Shown: in pieces, positions 45,122-58,850 of the stretch
Layout of the letters: each line of letters begins with the position of its first letter
Position numbering within the stretch: position 1 is the first letter of the stretch
Source: Stenocarpella maydis
Taxonomy: Eukaryota > Ascomycota > Sordariomycetes > Diaporthales > Diaporthaceae
Assembly: GCA_002270565.1 (NCBI GenBank)
Contig: NQMI01000024.1
Coordinates: forward strand, 186,001 to 250,000
Reading direction: 5' to 3'
DNA length: 64,000 nt
Made by a program: the position numbers and the translations under genes
Notes under the pieces: generated by a model
The model's input: only the letters and a program-made list of their open reading frames with translations
Databases searched by the model: none
What the model was told of the DNA's origin: nothing

Positions 45122-47063
45122 CCACAGAAGCCGACATCATCGCTCCCGGGACCACGGGTCTGACGATGAGGGCCATCGGCACAAGCGATCTCGGCACTCG
45201 AAAGAAGAAGGCGAAGATGACTCCAAGAGGCATCGGCACAGACACAAGGACAGGGACCAGGCTGGAGACGAAGAGCCAGGGTTTCTTGCCTCCACAGATC
45301 CGAAGGAGAAGCTTCCTCTACCGGACGAAGAGGTCCCTCGAGACGAGGCTGCCCCGCTGGAGAGAGACTCCTGGATGACCGGCGCAATAGACATCGACTA
45401 CATTCATCGCGGAAAGAAGGAGAAGACGCCGCCTCCCAAACAAGTCCCGGAACGAGTCATTCATCACAGGGAGCTGAACACAGGCTTGGGAGGTGCCAGC
45501 GGTGCCGGGGCCAACGATCTTGATGGGCTGACGAACGAGGTTGACTATACGTTCGGCGACGAAGGCTCCCAGTGGCGGATGACCAAGCTGAACGCGGTTT
45601 ACAGGACAGCAGAACATACTGGCCAATCCGCGGACGAAATTGGTGAGGAGCGTTTCGGGAGTCTGAGAGATTTTGACAACGCGCGGGAGGAGAAAACCGA
45701 AATGGATAGGCGCAAGGTCTACGGAGAGGGCTACAAAGGCGCAGAAAAGCCCACTGGAGATCTATATCGAGAACGCATGGCCAAGACACGTCCGCCAACG
45801 AAAGAAGAGCTCTATGAGCAGGATGATGAACCACAGCAAGGGGCTGTCATGGATGATGCCGTCCCACCCGTCGACCAGACCACTCTCAACCGCATGCGCG
45901 CACAAGTAATGAAAGCGAAACTACGGAAAGCGCCAGACGCTTCGAAACTCGAAGCCGAGTACAATGCGGCCCTGGCACGCTTCAACGGCACAGCGAGCGG
46001 AGACAAGGCGGTTGTGCTGGACGCCACGCATAGTCGGATGCTTGCAGGAACGAGGAACGAGGTGAAGGCCGTCGATAACAAACGCGGCCGAGAGCGCGGC
46101 ACAGTTGAAGCGAACGAGGATATGAGCATCGACGACATGGTCCGCGAGGAGCGGCGCACAAGGGGCCAAGCAGGCGGCGAAGGCGCCCGGCTTGCAGAGC
46201 GCATTGCCAAGGATACCAAATTTGACGATGACTTGGAGTATCTCGACGAGAATGCCGAGAAGCTAGCCAAGCGAGTGCACAAGTCCGAGATCAACCTCAA
46301 GAACATGGCCGTGAACGAGTATCAAAAGATGAACAAGGTTCTCGACACCTGCCCGCTGTGTCATCACGAGGACCGACAGCCGCCCCAGGACATGCCCATT
46401 GCGCCCATCCTTGCACTTGGGACGCGGGTGTACCTGACGCTGGCCACCGAGCCAGAACTCAAGGGCGCGGAAGGCGGAGCCGTCGTGGTACCCATCAGCC
46501 ACAGGACGAACCTGCTTGAGTGCGACGACGATGAGTGGGAGGAAATACGCAACTTCATGAAGAGCCTCACGAGACTGTACCACGAACAGGGCCGCGAGGT
46601 CCTCTTCTACGAAAACGCGGCCGCGCCTCATCGCCGACTGCATGCCGCATTAGTTGCGGTTCCCATCCCGTGGGATCTGGGCGATACAGCGCCTGCTTTC
46701 TTCCGCGAGGCAGTTCTCGCGACCGAGGAGGAGTGGAGCCAGCACAAGAAACTCATAGACACTGCCAAGAAGGCGAAGGAGGGCGCCGGCAAGCTCGCTT
46801 TCCGCAGGAGCATAGCAAAGGAAATGCCGTACTTCCACGTGTGGTTCACAATCGACGGCGGGCTGGGGCACATTGTAGAGGACTCGTCGAGGTGGCCGAG
46901 GGGTGACCTGTTTGCCAGGGAAATCATCGGAGGTATGCTAGACTGCGAGCCGGACAATATCAAGAAGCAGGGAAGATGGAGTCGGGGAGATCCGCGCGCG
47001 GAGGCCTTCAAGAAGAGGTGGAGGAAATTCGACTGGACCCGGGCTTTGACAGGAGGGCAGTAG
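44910..47063 (+). CDS. CWF19: Spliceosome-associated protein CWF19 (CWF19L2 type)
   Basis: A 717-residue single-exon nuclear protein of the CwfJ family, which associates with the late spliceosome / intron-lariat spliceosome. The N-terminus is an RS/RD/RH-type charged region (REKKHRHRHHHRSSRS, then a run of RD dipeptides encoded by GGGACA repeats at 45090-45120), followed by a middle with YGEGYKGAEKPTGDLYRERM. The CwfJ_C_1 domain (about 470-590) has the zinc-binding CPLCHHEDR and PISHRTNLLE; CwfJ_C_2 (about 595-715) has FHVWFTIDGGLGHIVEDSS and ends RWRKFDWT. The HIT-like site reads PHRRLH where many orthologues have a more aromatic sequence. Length and domain order match the family. The coiled N-terminal start DDFEKQLAAEKAERERAQ is typical. 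Confidence 0.93.
45090..45120 (+). repeat. (GGGACA)n coding microsatellite
   Basis: About five hexamers inside CWF19, coding an RD dipeptide run. A six-base unit keeps the frame on expansion or contraction. Confidence 0.85.
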
Positions 47064-47758
47064 CCATCTTTCGCGCTACCCATCTTCACGCCTTTCTTCA
47101 AGAAGCATACACGTGTTCCACCCAGGTTCTGTGTCGCACGAAACACCGCACTGGCTGGGTTGGCACGTTTTTTTACTGCAGCTTGAACAGCCCCACATTA
47201 TGTTTCCGGTTTGTTCGGTGAGCTGGGAAAATGAAATCGCATGCGAGAAGTTTTGTCCGGTACGTAGGCGCACAGAGAATTTGTGAAAATCCGTCCCAGC
47301 ACAGCAGGAAACTCAAATAAGTGACGCAGCGCCGCACGGACAAGGACAATAGCAACAATGTTTCGAACAGCCTTGGTGACATTGCCGGTGTTGGAGGTGA
47401 TCGCGATTGTCTACTTTGTGGTCTTTGCATCTTCCAACGGCGTAGCGCCATGCGGTGAATTGGGCTAAAAAAATGGATGTTTTGGCGAGAACACCTCCGG
47501 GCTCGACGGAACTTCCCTTTCTGGCATAAAGGCGGACCAGGACTCTGGGAATTTCCTGTTTCTTAGTCTGAGCCAAAGTGGACCTCCCCGCCTCTGCGTC
47601 GAAATGGCATCGTGGCATCTCGGCCGCGCCTATCTGTGGCCGACGCGAGTCAGCGTCGACTGCTTGTATAAACATCTCACGAGGCCCGGCCATCTGAGCG
47701 TGAGAGCATATACAACAACTGGCCTTGAGAGGCATATTAGTGATAGCATACAATCACC
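47064..47758. promoter_or_regulatory. Intergenic, upstream region of the SDR gene
   Basis: 695 bp between the CWF19 stop and the SDR start. No gene; the last 150 bp presumably hold the SDR promoter. Confidence 0.4.
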
Positions 47759-48944
<1,186 letters not shown>

Positions 48945-51028
48945 AAGGCGTCCAGCTGCGCCGACTGCGTAATAGCAAATGCAAGGGGCCCACCCGGCAA
49001 CAGTACTGCCGCGACTTTGGCTGGAGTGACAAAAGCGTCCTCTGCCCCAGAGGCGACCTCGTCGGCTGCCGCAATAAGGCTCCGAAGCATCGCAGGACAC
49101 GGAGAATTGTGGAGACGCGATGGCTATCCGGATTGCCGTGCTATACGTATCTGGAGTATCGATGACGAGGAAGGCCCAGACCATGGATGGTCCCGACGGA
49201 AGTGATCGACGGGAAACACTGGTACTTAGGTAGCCTTGGAAAGGGGCTGAAACGCGACTGGCTTATTAAAATCTCAAGCGGCTCTTGACAAGTAGACATG
49301 GGGGTCTCTCTCCGGAATGCATTTCTCCCAATTGCAAATCGGCTGACCTTGCGTAGGACATGGCCACGTTGTATTCCTTGGGATACTATCCATCTCCCTT
49401 ACCTGGGGCGGGGTTTAGTTGATCCATGGCGGCGCGGTTACGGTTGTTCGGGAGCATCGAATTTCTGGTTCAAACACGCAAGAAGAATCAGACGGTGCAA
49501 ACTTGTTGAATCGTCCACAGTGCGCCACGGCAATTGCATGTCAGCTGTCTCTGAACCTTCGGCCTTCTCTAATCATAGACCAGGTCGTACGGGAAGATGC
49601 TTGCAGATCGATCGCCGCATACAATGCAACTGTACGGCCGCTATACCCGAGATAGTATAATGAGGTAACTGGGTAGGTACGCCCATATGTGCCTGGATGT
49701 CGGCGGACCGTTGCAGTGGAGCAAGCAAGGTGAATTTAACCTTAACTTGATACAGTAGCGTGGGATCAGCACCAAAGGCACTTCCTATTGCAGTGGCACC
49801 CTTTTATGATCACGAGCCAGAAGACCACGTGGTGGTAACATGGGGAGGGACTAACAATGGTCGCGAGCTCAGGCACTGTTGTACCCAGGAAAGCCACTAA
49901 CTATATGAGGCCACAAACAACGCTTGGTGGGTGGGTGCATTCATTCTCCCTGTAGCTTCAACATGGGTTCGCCCTCCTCTCGTGGCTTGGCCCACACGTC
50001 ACCAGACTTTCGATTACGGATTATCCATCCCGCAACATGGATATAATTGACGCCTTGTCGCGATGTATATTTCGGTTGGCTATGCCTCAGCCAGATGGCT
50101 TGACCAACGCTTCTAGTTCGGAAGACTTCGGATGGCATCTGAAGGTCCCGTGACTGTCACGCGGCCTCTGACGCCGTCTGCCACAAGTCGTGGATGGCAG
50201 TAGAGGGCGACCTGTCAATGACCTGTCATTGAAACCAGACCCGAGGGTTCGGACAGACGGCTCAAGGGATCGAGACCCGGCAGGAGGGACAGTCCGATTG
50301 GCCACCACAGCCAGATCTGCATTTCAGCCGCATAGTTGAGGCCTCACCGGCTGCCGTGGCTCCCCTGTCGGCTGGGGTGATGATCCCCCTTGGCTCGCGA
50401 ATTCCGATTGGCAACGGTCAAGTGAAACAACGATACTTGGACAAACTTCGCTGTTCCTCTGGTTGCGGCCCGGGATGGTGCTGGGAAAGGGCCGGCACGG
50501 GGTGCAACGGCTCATCAGGGGTGAGTACGTCTACGGTAAATCTCAATGGCGAGGCGCAGCGCTGTTTATCCTGCCAGGGGGCGTTGTGATGTTCGTCCCA
50601 TCTGGGGCACAAACGACATCGCAGGGCTGTGGGTGCCTCCCAGGCGGCCGGAGCGCAGCCGACTTCGATTCTTGTCGCCAAGGTAGGCTATGAGAGGCAC
50701 CCATGCGCATGATGATATGATGTAGGGAAGACCGCTTGAGATATGCTTCATCTCACCTTCACGACCCAACTACACGGCCCACGATTGCTCCTGTACGTAC
50801 TGCGGTGATGGTGCCCAGGAACTAGAACCATAGAATTGGACATCATCACCGGGCTCTGATGGGTCGGTCCACGACGAAGAATATAAGAAGACAATGTCTT
50901 CCTTTCTTTTTTTCGTATAGTCCAGAGCATCCCACCAAGCCTCGTCACCAACAATAATCCAATACTCCAGTCTTTTCAGGCCTCATCTCTTTATCTTGAC
51001 ACGTCAGTTCCCACCAAAGTCATCCACC
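48945..51028. other. Long intergenic region, no gene supported
   Basis: About 2.1 kb. Open frames of 60-120 codons on both strands show no family motif or consistent splice sites. A possible TATA-like AATATAAG near 50880 and pyrimidine-rich tracts lie upstream of the secreted-protein gene. Confidence 0.45.
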
Positions 51029-51894
51029 ATGAAGTTCACCCTCTCCGCCGTTGTCCAGCTGGCCCTTTGCGCCTCCGCCCTGGCTGCCCCTGCTCCTCAG
51101 GCGTCAGACGCTCCTCCCAATGCCAACATCCCCCCCTCGACCACCGTTGATCTGACGGGTCAGAAGGTAAAAACCTTCCTCCTAATCCCAGCCGCCTTCA
51201 CTTCATCCCACATGCTGACACCGGTTTCTCGCAGGGGACCGATGGGAAGTTCACCGTCGCGCCGGCGCCAGAGGAGCAAACCTCGGGGCCCCTCCAGCGG
51301 CGCGCGGGTGCTGTCGTGGTCGTCCTGGGCATCGCCGCCGTCAAGGGCGCTGCCATCCTGACCAAGATCGCCATCGAGATCGGCTCCGAGACCATCGCCA
51401 ACCTCGGCAAGTGGAACGAGGCCCGCGAGGAGTTCTCCAAGAAGACCACCGCCGAGATGTGGGCGCGCAACCCGGACTACCAGAAGTTCCCCGCCGCCAT
51501 CTGCTACAACAAGGCGTACCAGCTCAAGGACCCCGCCGGCATGGACGGCCTGGTGTCGGCGAAACTGGAGCTGGGCCAGCTCAACACCGAGTAGGTGGTC
51601 TCTTTTTCGTTTGCCCCGGCTTTCATTGTCGGCTGTCGGCCACTATATCCAGCCAGGCTGATTAATGTTCTCTCTTTAGCTATGACTGCATGTTCATGAC
51701 TGCGAACAACCAATTTTACACGCAGGGTGATAATGGCTTCATCAACGTGAGTCAAAATCCCCATCTGTTCTGCCTCCGGCCGCGCGTCTCTTGAACCCTC
51801 GGGAACTAACCACGTCTGCCTCTAGTTGAGCTACACCTACAGCGACCGCTGCTCGTTTGACCAGGCCACCGGTGATCTGACCTGTGGAGCTTAG
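51029..51894 (+). CDS. Small secreted protein with Kex2-type processing site, function unknown
   Basis: Four exons: 51029-51166, 51235-51590, 51680-51746, 51826-51894; introns are 68, 89 and 79 nt and all phases match, giving 209 residues. A clear signal peptide (MKFTLSAVVQLALCASALAA) is followed by a P/S/T-rich pro-segment that ends at a dibasic LQRR (residues 68-69), a likely Kex2 cleavage site. The mature part opens with a very hydrophobic Ala/Val/Ile/Gly stretch (AGAVVVVLGIAAVKGAAILT), then an amphipathic region with EMWARNPDYQKFPAAICYN, and ends with QATGDLTCGA. Four Cys (in ICYN, YDCMF, DRCSF, LTCGA) could make two disulfides. I do not recognise the family with confidence. It is a plausible extracellular or effector-like protein, by inference only. 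Confidence 0.85.
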
Positions 51895-54265
51895 AAATTT
51901 GAGTCCAATGTCTGCATCCAAGGAGGAAGTGTAAATCTGGTTAGCAAGCAGAAGGTGGCCCAGCCGAGTATGGGGGTTGGGTGCCGGGCTGAAAGCATTT
52001 TGTGAGCACTCAGAGGGTTGTATTATAGGGCATGGGCTTTTGTATTGGACTTTGTTTAGCATAGATACCATTTGCTTGTTAATACACGGTGGAATATTCA
52101 TTCAGTTTTATTCTCACATGTCTGCCGCGAACCATATTCACTCAGTCATTGTTGAGAATTTAAAGCTGTCTTGCATGTGACTATCCTATCAAGGTTGCGC
52201 GCTAATGACTATGAGGTGATGAATGCCGCTTGTTTTAGACTACAAGGGCTGTGAGGATCAATGATTTGTGCTCCGTCTACAAGTCTCGGAGTGCTCCACA
52301 TGCTACTGAGCGCAATCCACAGGATATGAGGGGCGTTGAAGTCAAAGTATCTGTTCGGTAGCGCTGTATCTAACTTAGGAATCCAACACATAACTTAACA
52401 GAGAAGTTTCAGTTCACATTTGAGAGTTTCAACTTGGTTCGCGCGGTAAACGTCTCCATATCAATGATATAGAATGAGAGAAAGACGTGAGGCTGGTGTT
52501 TGCTAATTTCTCAGTACGTAGTTATTTGTGTTTAGTTGCCGAATACTACCACTGATATCGCACGAAGGCAGAGGAAGTTGCTTGCACACAATCGAGACGA
52601 AAAACCTTACGTGTCCTGATAATCGGCGCAGGCCGGATGACCTCTCGAATCAATCTTGAGCAGCTTGCTTTTGTGGTGATTTCTCCCTTCAGCCGAACCC
52701 ATTCCCACCGACTCGTGATTCTTAATACATGGCCTCACTCGTGGACTGCTACTCAACCTCTTTTAGAAAGAAGTTGAGGTATTCCAAACACCTGCAGATG
52801 ATTTCAGCCCTCGATTGTTGAATCCAGGAAGCCACTCTATGAGGCCCGAAACCACTGAGGGGATGTTGCACTCCAGTGAGTCCATCGAACTATCTCTCAG
52901 CCCTTGGCGCTTCTCAGACGAGAATGACAAGGCCAAAACGGTTCAATGTGAGCGCAATCCCTCGATTATCTCATGTATAATGAGCTCTCGCTAATAGGCA
53001 TCTCTTTCAACACTTAGCACTTGCCGATGAGCTCCGTCGGAGCACTCGCCGCTTTCTTCATAGCGTATGGATTGAAATACAATTCATTTGCCATTAAAGT
53101 AGGTATATTGCAAGATTAATACTTTTCTCTCTTTGTATGCAAGACAATTGCCTTAATTCATACCTGCAGCTCTGCTTGATCTACGTCGTTACTGAAAGCT
53201 CAATCAAGGACTCTTAGGTGGACATGTTTTAGGCCACCCGAGAGTCCATGGTGATCTGCTCAGTTGATACCAGGTTTCACCCATCCGCGAGCTCCCAGGG
53301 CCCCGACATGGGCTTTCCACCTGGTATAACAAGGGATTAAACCTATAACCTTCTTCTACTCTAAGAGCCAACTTACTAACAAGACTTATTATTATACTGG
53401 GAAGTAGCCTACTATTACCCTTATATTAGGTAAATAAAAGATTAATTGATAACTGGCCTCCCCGTTACCCAGCAGGACCGCCTATAGCTCTGGAATTCCC
53501 TAATAACATCTTAGTCGAAGACTTTCTCACGTGTGGCTCAATGACTCAACGCGGGACTACCAAAACTGCCAGCAAGACCGCGAGCTAACCCGATTTATGA
53601 CTCAAAGAAAAGAACACCTAGTCATAAAATATGCTGATCGACTCCAGCATGTTGTTCTCTTATGGTTACTTCGCAGCCTCCGAATCGGTACAAATCAGCG
53701 ACTTTCCGCATGACGATATTCCTCCCAACCATCGCGGCGAACGGCCTGCCAGGGTAGATTTAACTTCTGCCAGGCGATGAAGACAATGTTTACCGTGGTA
53801 ATATATTAGCAATCATGTCTCGGTATTGAGAATGAGAGGTCAGCACCGGTGTTAAATACTGGTGAGACTTCAGCAACCTGTCACAATTGAGTCTCAAAGC
53901 GTACAGGCGTGCTTCGAGGCCATAGCCGAAGACTTATGGGCAGCAAGACAAGCCTTCAATTCTCAAACGCGCTCGTCACCAGGTCGTATTAGAAAAAGAG
54001 ATGTAGAGCATAACCGTCAATATGTCATACCTTCATTGTCCTACGGTGTGATCCGTCCGTTCTGGCCGGCCAAGGCTCTAGAAGTGCCTATGAATAACGA
54101 TCAGGCACAATGGCTGCAGGTCTACCAAGAAGAATCATTGTTTGTTGACTCCACAGTATATTTTCATGTGATAGCTGCTCGAGCGCTATTCAGATTGGAT
54201 AAAATCACATGACACGGCCGTGTCTTCTCGGGCCAAAGGCTTGGGCCCCCAAGGACCACTTTCGC
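51895..54265. other. Gene-poor region with repeat relics
   Basis: About 2.4 kb. A plus-strand open frame of 116 codons (53862-54212) has no recognisable motif. About 53340-53510 is AT-rich and decayed. A short inverted repeat ending in the family-A motif lies at 53267-53327. Nothing else is supported. Confidence 0.4.
53267..53327. repeat. 61-bp inverted repeat related to repeat family A
   Basis: The ends ATACCAGGT and ACCTGGTAT are inverted copies. The right half contains GGGCTTTCCACCTGGT, the same motif that ends both family-A repeats. It may be a miniature or truncated derivative. Confidence 0.55.
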
Positions 54266-55378
54266 TTAAGTCCTGCGCTCATACTGCAGGCGACCAGCAA
54301 CTCTACCGATAGACCTCTTCTTGGTGCAACCGGCGGAGGCGTCGACGGGGGCAGCCGTGGCATTGCCGGCAGCAGCACCCTGGGGCGCCAGGGAGATGGT
54401 GCTGGCGGAGGTGTCCTCCTGGAAGATGCCACCGTAAATGATGCCCTCGTTGATGCCAGAGGGCTGCACGCCCAGCTTGGTGATGTCGTTACCGCCGCCG
54501 AGGCCCTTCTTGAGGACGCCAAAGTGGTACTGGCCCTGACCGCTGATGTCGTTGGGCAGGGGCTCGGTGACCTGGGCGAGGGGGTCGTTGCCGGTAGAGT
54601 AGAAGACCTGGGTGGTGCTGTAGGAATTTGCGGTTAGAAAATTGGTGCCTATCCCATCTCAAGAGGGTAACTTACTTTGCGTTGAAGTCCAGGGTCAGTC
54701 CGAAGTTGTGGAAGACACCCTCAGTGAAGGCGGCATTGAAGAGGATCTTGCTCTGCTTGACGTTGCCGAACAGGATGAGGCTGTCCGGGTCGACACCTCC
54801 CTGGGTGGCGGTGTCCAGCATGGTGCCCGTCTTGAGGACGAACTGGTTGGTGCTGAAGTCGGCGCTCTCCACGAATGTGAGTTGGTACTCGTGTGAGAGG
54901 TTGAGCGGGCGAGCAGCGTCCTTCATGAGACTGAAGTGGAGGCTCTTCACACCCAGGGTAGACGGGTCTGTGCCATTATTGCTGGCAGGGAGAAGCTCGG
55001 CACGGCGGAAGCCCGTTTGAACATTTGTTGCGCTGGGGGCGAAAATGGATTCGTCGCTGCACAGAGTGTTAATGAGACTCCATCAGATTTGACTTGATAT
55101 TTGGGGTGTATGAGATGAGCATACTTGATAGTGACCTCCAGGGGGACGGTGCCTACGTCAAAGAGAGATGGGGCGACATCGGGAAGCTGCAAGAGCTTGC
55201 TGAAGGTCAGGTTCGCGCCAAACACATTTTTCGGGTTGAACAGGGCATTCGTTGCGTCGAAAGCAGAAAGCTGAGTGCCGGCAGGAACACGCCCGTCGAA
55301 CTGGATAGGAGACTGCGACGCCGCCAGCGACGCGAGTGAGACCAGGGTGGTCTGGGTGAGAAGGCGTTGAGAGAACAT
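54266..55378 (-). CDS. Glycoside hydrolase family 131 beta-glucanase
   Basis: Secreted fungal glucanase of family GH131, whose members act on beta-1,3/1,4/1,6-glucans including cellulose. Minus-strand exons: 55378-55125, 55056-54676, 54617-54266; introns are 68 and 58 nt, joined in phase to give 328 residues. A signal peptide (about 1-22, ending AASQS) is followed by FDGRVPAGTQLSAFD, NVFGANLTFSKLLQLP, EVTINDESIFAPS, TNVQTGFRRAELLPAS, LNLSHEYQLTFVESADFSTN, TTQVFYSTGNDPLAQVTEP, and GINEGIIYGGIFQEDT, all typical of the GH131 catalytic domain. Several N-glycosylation sequons (NLT, NLS, NTT) are present. The S/A-rich tail ends with a basic CTKKRSIGRVAGR stretch; no cellulose-binding module is present. 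No break was seen. Confidence 0.9.
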
Positions 55379-57142
55379 ATTGATGATATTTTTTTTTTCC
55401 TTCTTGCGCACGAAAGGAACGTGGGGCCGAGTACCCAGCAAAGAAATGAGTGACTGTTGGTTTAGAATAGAAAAGGAGCGCTGTCAAGAAAGATGAGACG
55501 ATCCCGCGTGCTGTCACGGGTGCCAGCAGGCTTGTTAAAGGAAAGGGATACCAGGGGCGCCCGGTGACGGGCTGCTGGAGTGCCCGAATAACCTTATTCC
55601 AGCCATGTTTGAAGTTGACGCTGCCCCTTGATGCGGCTCTGGGAAGCGAGAAGTCTCAAGATTCCCATTTCGAGATCGGTAGGTCCCGACCCAGCCCATG
55701 TCCCGAGCCAGCGGATTTGTTAGGGGGGAGACATTGCACGCATTTGCAAGTAGAGTGGTAATTTCACGCACGAATCATGTCCCTGATCGACGGCGGACCA
55801 CGGCTGCGCTGGGCCATGTGCCCCCCCATATGAGCTCCTAGTGTCTCAGCAGTCCGCATCTGGTATCGCGAACGAGTCAATTTGCATTTCTCATCTGGAG
55901 GCTGTTGGCCCCTACGCCCTAGGTCTATTGTCCGGCTCTTTTCAAAGAAACTTCGAAATCGGGTTTCAGTCAAAATTAGCTGGATCAGCCGCACAGCCTG
56001 ACCAAGCAATTCAGGGGATTTCAAGACTGCCGCTAAATGACGTACAAGTTATAATTGTGTGTACCTACATTATCGAAAGATGAATAAAAAGTGCGCGTAT
56101 CAAGATTTGTTTCATGAGTGTTTGCCAGGCGAGTCCTCGCACCACCCAGACAGGCAGTGCGAATGAAGGTGGGTAATAAGGTTTTCAGCCAAGGCCCCAA
56201 CGGCTGGAGTTTTCCATGATGCAATTCTGAAGGTTTCGTCTTTATGGACTTGCACTCATAGAGTACGCTAGCTAGATTGGCAAAAACCACCATTTTTATT
56301 ACCGAAGCTCTGGGCAAGACTATTGTTTATTGTCGCTCGACAATGAGCTTTTGCTACCTTCTTTTAAGTCACACGCCAGGATTAGCCGTGGAGTGGAACT
56401 TGGACACCGGGGAATCACATTCGATCTTTCTCGATCTTCCAGTTGTTTATGCCCAGAATTCTTTACAGTATTCTAGCGAATTTCTTGGCCGTCATATCTC
56501 GTTGTCCCTACAAATCAACATATTCAAGTTACTAGTACTTCTGAGTCCAGTTCAGGGTCAGGTACAACTGATAAACTAAATGGTGACACATCAATTCATG
56601 GGTACGGACATGCCCAGCTCGCGGCACGTCTGACTGTAAATTGTGGCCTCGGGCGTGTTCTAGCGCGAAGCCAATCACGAGTGTTTACAGAGATTGCGCC
56701 TACGTGAAGGTGGTGTGTAGTGAGATTGGCCCGGAGTTTCCATATTGACATGACCAGGTGGCATACAACGGACGAAAACCTTAGGTGCTTCCACCGGGCC
56801 GGCATTGGAAAAAAATGAGAAAGAAACTCCGAGGATATTAAGAGCCAAGCTGAATACGGCGTCCGGCATTCAGTTTCTGGGGGTACTCCCGGCGAGACCT
56901 ACCCTCCAGAGCATACGCCGTTAGCACGTGAGTTGTCGTAATCGAGGGCACCAATCAGTCAGTCTTTCACAGAAAGTCGCTGCAAATCCGCAGCTGTAGG
57001 TTACACGCTTCCTCCAGAGAGATTCGCACCCAGATCGAGCTTCATGAGTAATTGCAATAGGAGCAATGGCATCGCAACGAAACATCCTTCGCACTCGTCC
57101 ATGCGGCCGGCTTTTGCTACACACATTACACTGTGTTACCTA
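55379..57142. other. Intergenic, no gene seen
   Basis: Promoter side of the GH131 gene and about 1.6 kb without a recognisable coding pattern up to the target site of the second MULE. Confidence 0.45.
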
Positions 57143-57150
57143 ATTTCCAC

Positions 57151-57195
57151 GAGATCGGAAATTCGCACAGCAAAAAACGGAAGGTACACAGGTAC
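57151..57195 (+). repeat. Left TIR of MULE copy 2
   Basis: 45 bp, exact inverted match to 60052-60096, preceded by target duplication ATTTCCAC. Confidence 0.92.
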
Positions 57196-58520
57196 AAGTG
57201 CACCCCCTATGCGCTAACGTTAAATTACACCACCCATTTGCCATATAAATCAATAATACACAGTTATTAACTACACATCTATCACTATATCTGAATACCA
57301 CTATTATTATTTCTGCTTGCCCCTATTGTTTCTTCTTCCCTAGTGTTTTACTACTTCTTTCCTCATCTAATGGGGCATTCCTTAACCAATCTAAGCACCT
57401 AAATCTCCTCCTAGGTCTCCTTCTCATCACCAATAAGGTCCTCTATAGTTAGATCTACCCATAGCAGCTAGTTAACCATCTTACAAGCGCTCGTATAGCG
57501 CTTCTTGGCTACTGGCTCGGGTGTTATAGTTGTTGCTGCTGGCAAGGCTGATAAGGCTGCAAATCATCGCTTTGAAAGCTAATAAGTGGCTGGCTTTATA
57601 AGCCCTGCCTCCAATTACTTGTCCCGTTAGACTGCTTCTCGCTAGTTCTTCCTACTATAGGAGTCCTCTTGGTTAAGGGACTGGAGGGTCTCATCATTCC
57701 ACTCGAATGCTGAGTTAACTTATTGCATGGAAGCCATAGTCGCCGTTGTCTTATCGCCTGCCCTACTACCCAGACTGGTGGTTATTAAAGTTGTCTTCTT
57801 GCCTATTATAGCGTTTCTACGCTTAGTAAGGATTCCTTCTTTATCTTTACTAAACGTATTCTCATTATAAGATCTTCCCTTCGTGGTAGTAACCTTCTTA
57901 AGCGAGAGGACTAGAAGGAGAGGGTTTCCGAGCGAGAGGTCGCAATCTAGCCAATAAAACTTATAAATATCCTCCTTTATTAGGGGCAACTTAGCCTCCA
58001 ATCTCTCTATAATTCAGCTTGCATAGGGCAAGCTAAATTAAGTATAAATAGGGCAATTGCATGTAACTAGCGAGCAGTTGCCCTATGGGATCTTCCCTTA
58101 ATGTATACGCTTAGCGGAAATTCTCTCCGTTGCAAGCAGGTTAAGGGCAGCCTACATAACTTAAAGCGGAAGCTTGCCCAACCACTTCTGCCCGTTAAAC
58201 TTCTCTAGTAAGTATGTCTTCTAATGGGCTTTCTTAAGGCATAAGGCATAAGAACTATTAAGAATTATCTCATTAGCAGCCTCAATCAGGTATAGAATGT
58301 TGCCTATCCTATGGCTAAAATAGACCTTCAGCTTCCAATATATAGCTTCTATAGAGGAGGTTGTATATAAGTTAAAGTTGAGGATCTTGTAGGTCTTATG
58401 CACAGCCCATTTAGCAACAATCTTCTCTTCCTTATTAACATATTAGGTCTGGAGATAGTTGATAATTACTGCCTAATCTGCAAACTTCTCTTAAAGGTGC
58501 TACCAAGCCGTATTATAAGT

Positions 58521-58850
58521 CTAACGATTAGTTAAGAACTCTATAATCTTCAGTAGGTTAAATAGAGCCTGGCGAGTATAGGGGATATCCTCTAGATTAG
58601 GAACCCTCGCGGGTATTATAGCCTTATTTCTCTTGGGACCATTAAGCAATTCCTTATCTTCCACCTCCCTAGCTTCATCCTCTGATTTGTCCTCTTCTTC
58701 CCCTATTGCCTGTAGCTTCTTCCACTTCTTCTCAATATTTAGGGTAATATTTATGTTGATATGGAAGATATATAGTTGGTGATATGCTTGGGGGAATTCG
58801 TGGCTTAGGGCGTTGATTAGAGTAGTATCATAGTCGGTTATACAGACCAT
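58521..58850 (-). pseudogene. MULE transposase fragment (DDE region)
   Basis: A 109-codon open remnant covering the second catalytic region (TDYDTTLINAL) and the following spacer. Neighbouring frames are broken by stops. Confidence 0.8.

Noticed and set aside
44982..45245. PVPVPVPVP repeat protein on the minus strand of CWF19
   Set aside because: Produced by reading the GGGACA microsatellite backwards.
53862..54212. 116-codon frame as a gene
   Set aside because: Has an ATG and stop but no recognised domain, no leader signals and lies in a relic-rich region; mentioned in the region entry only.
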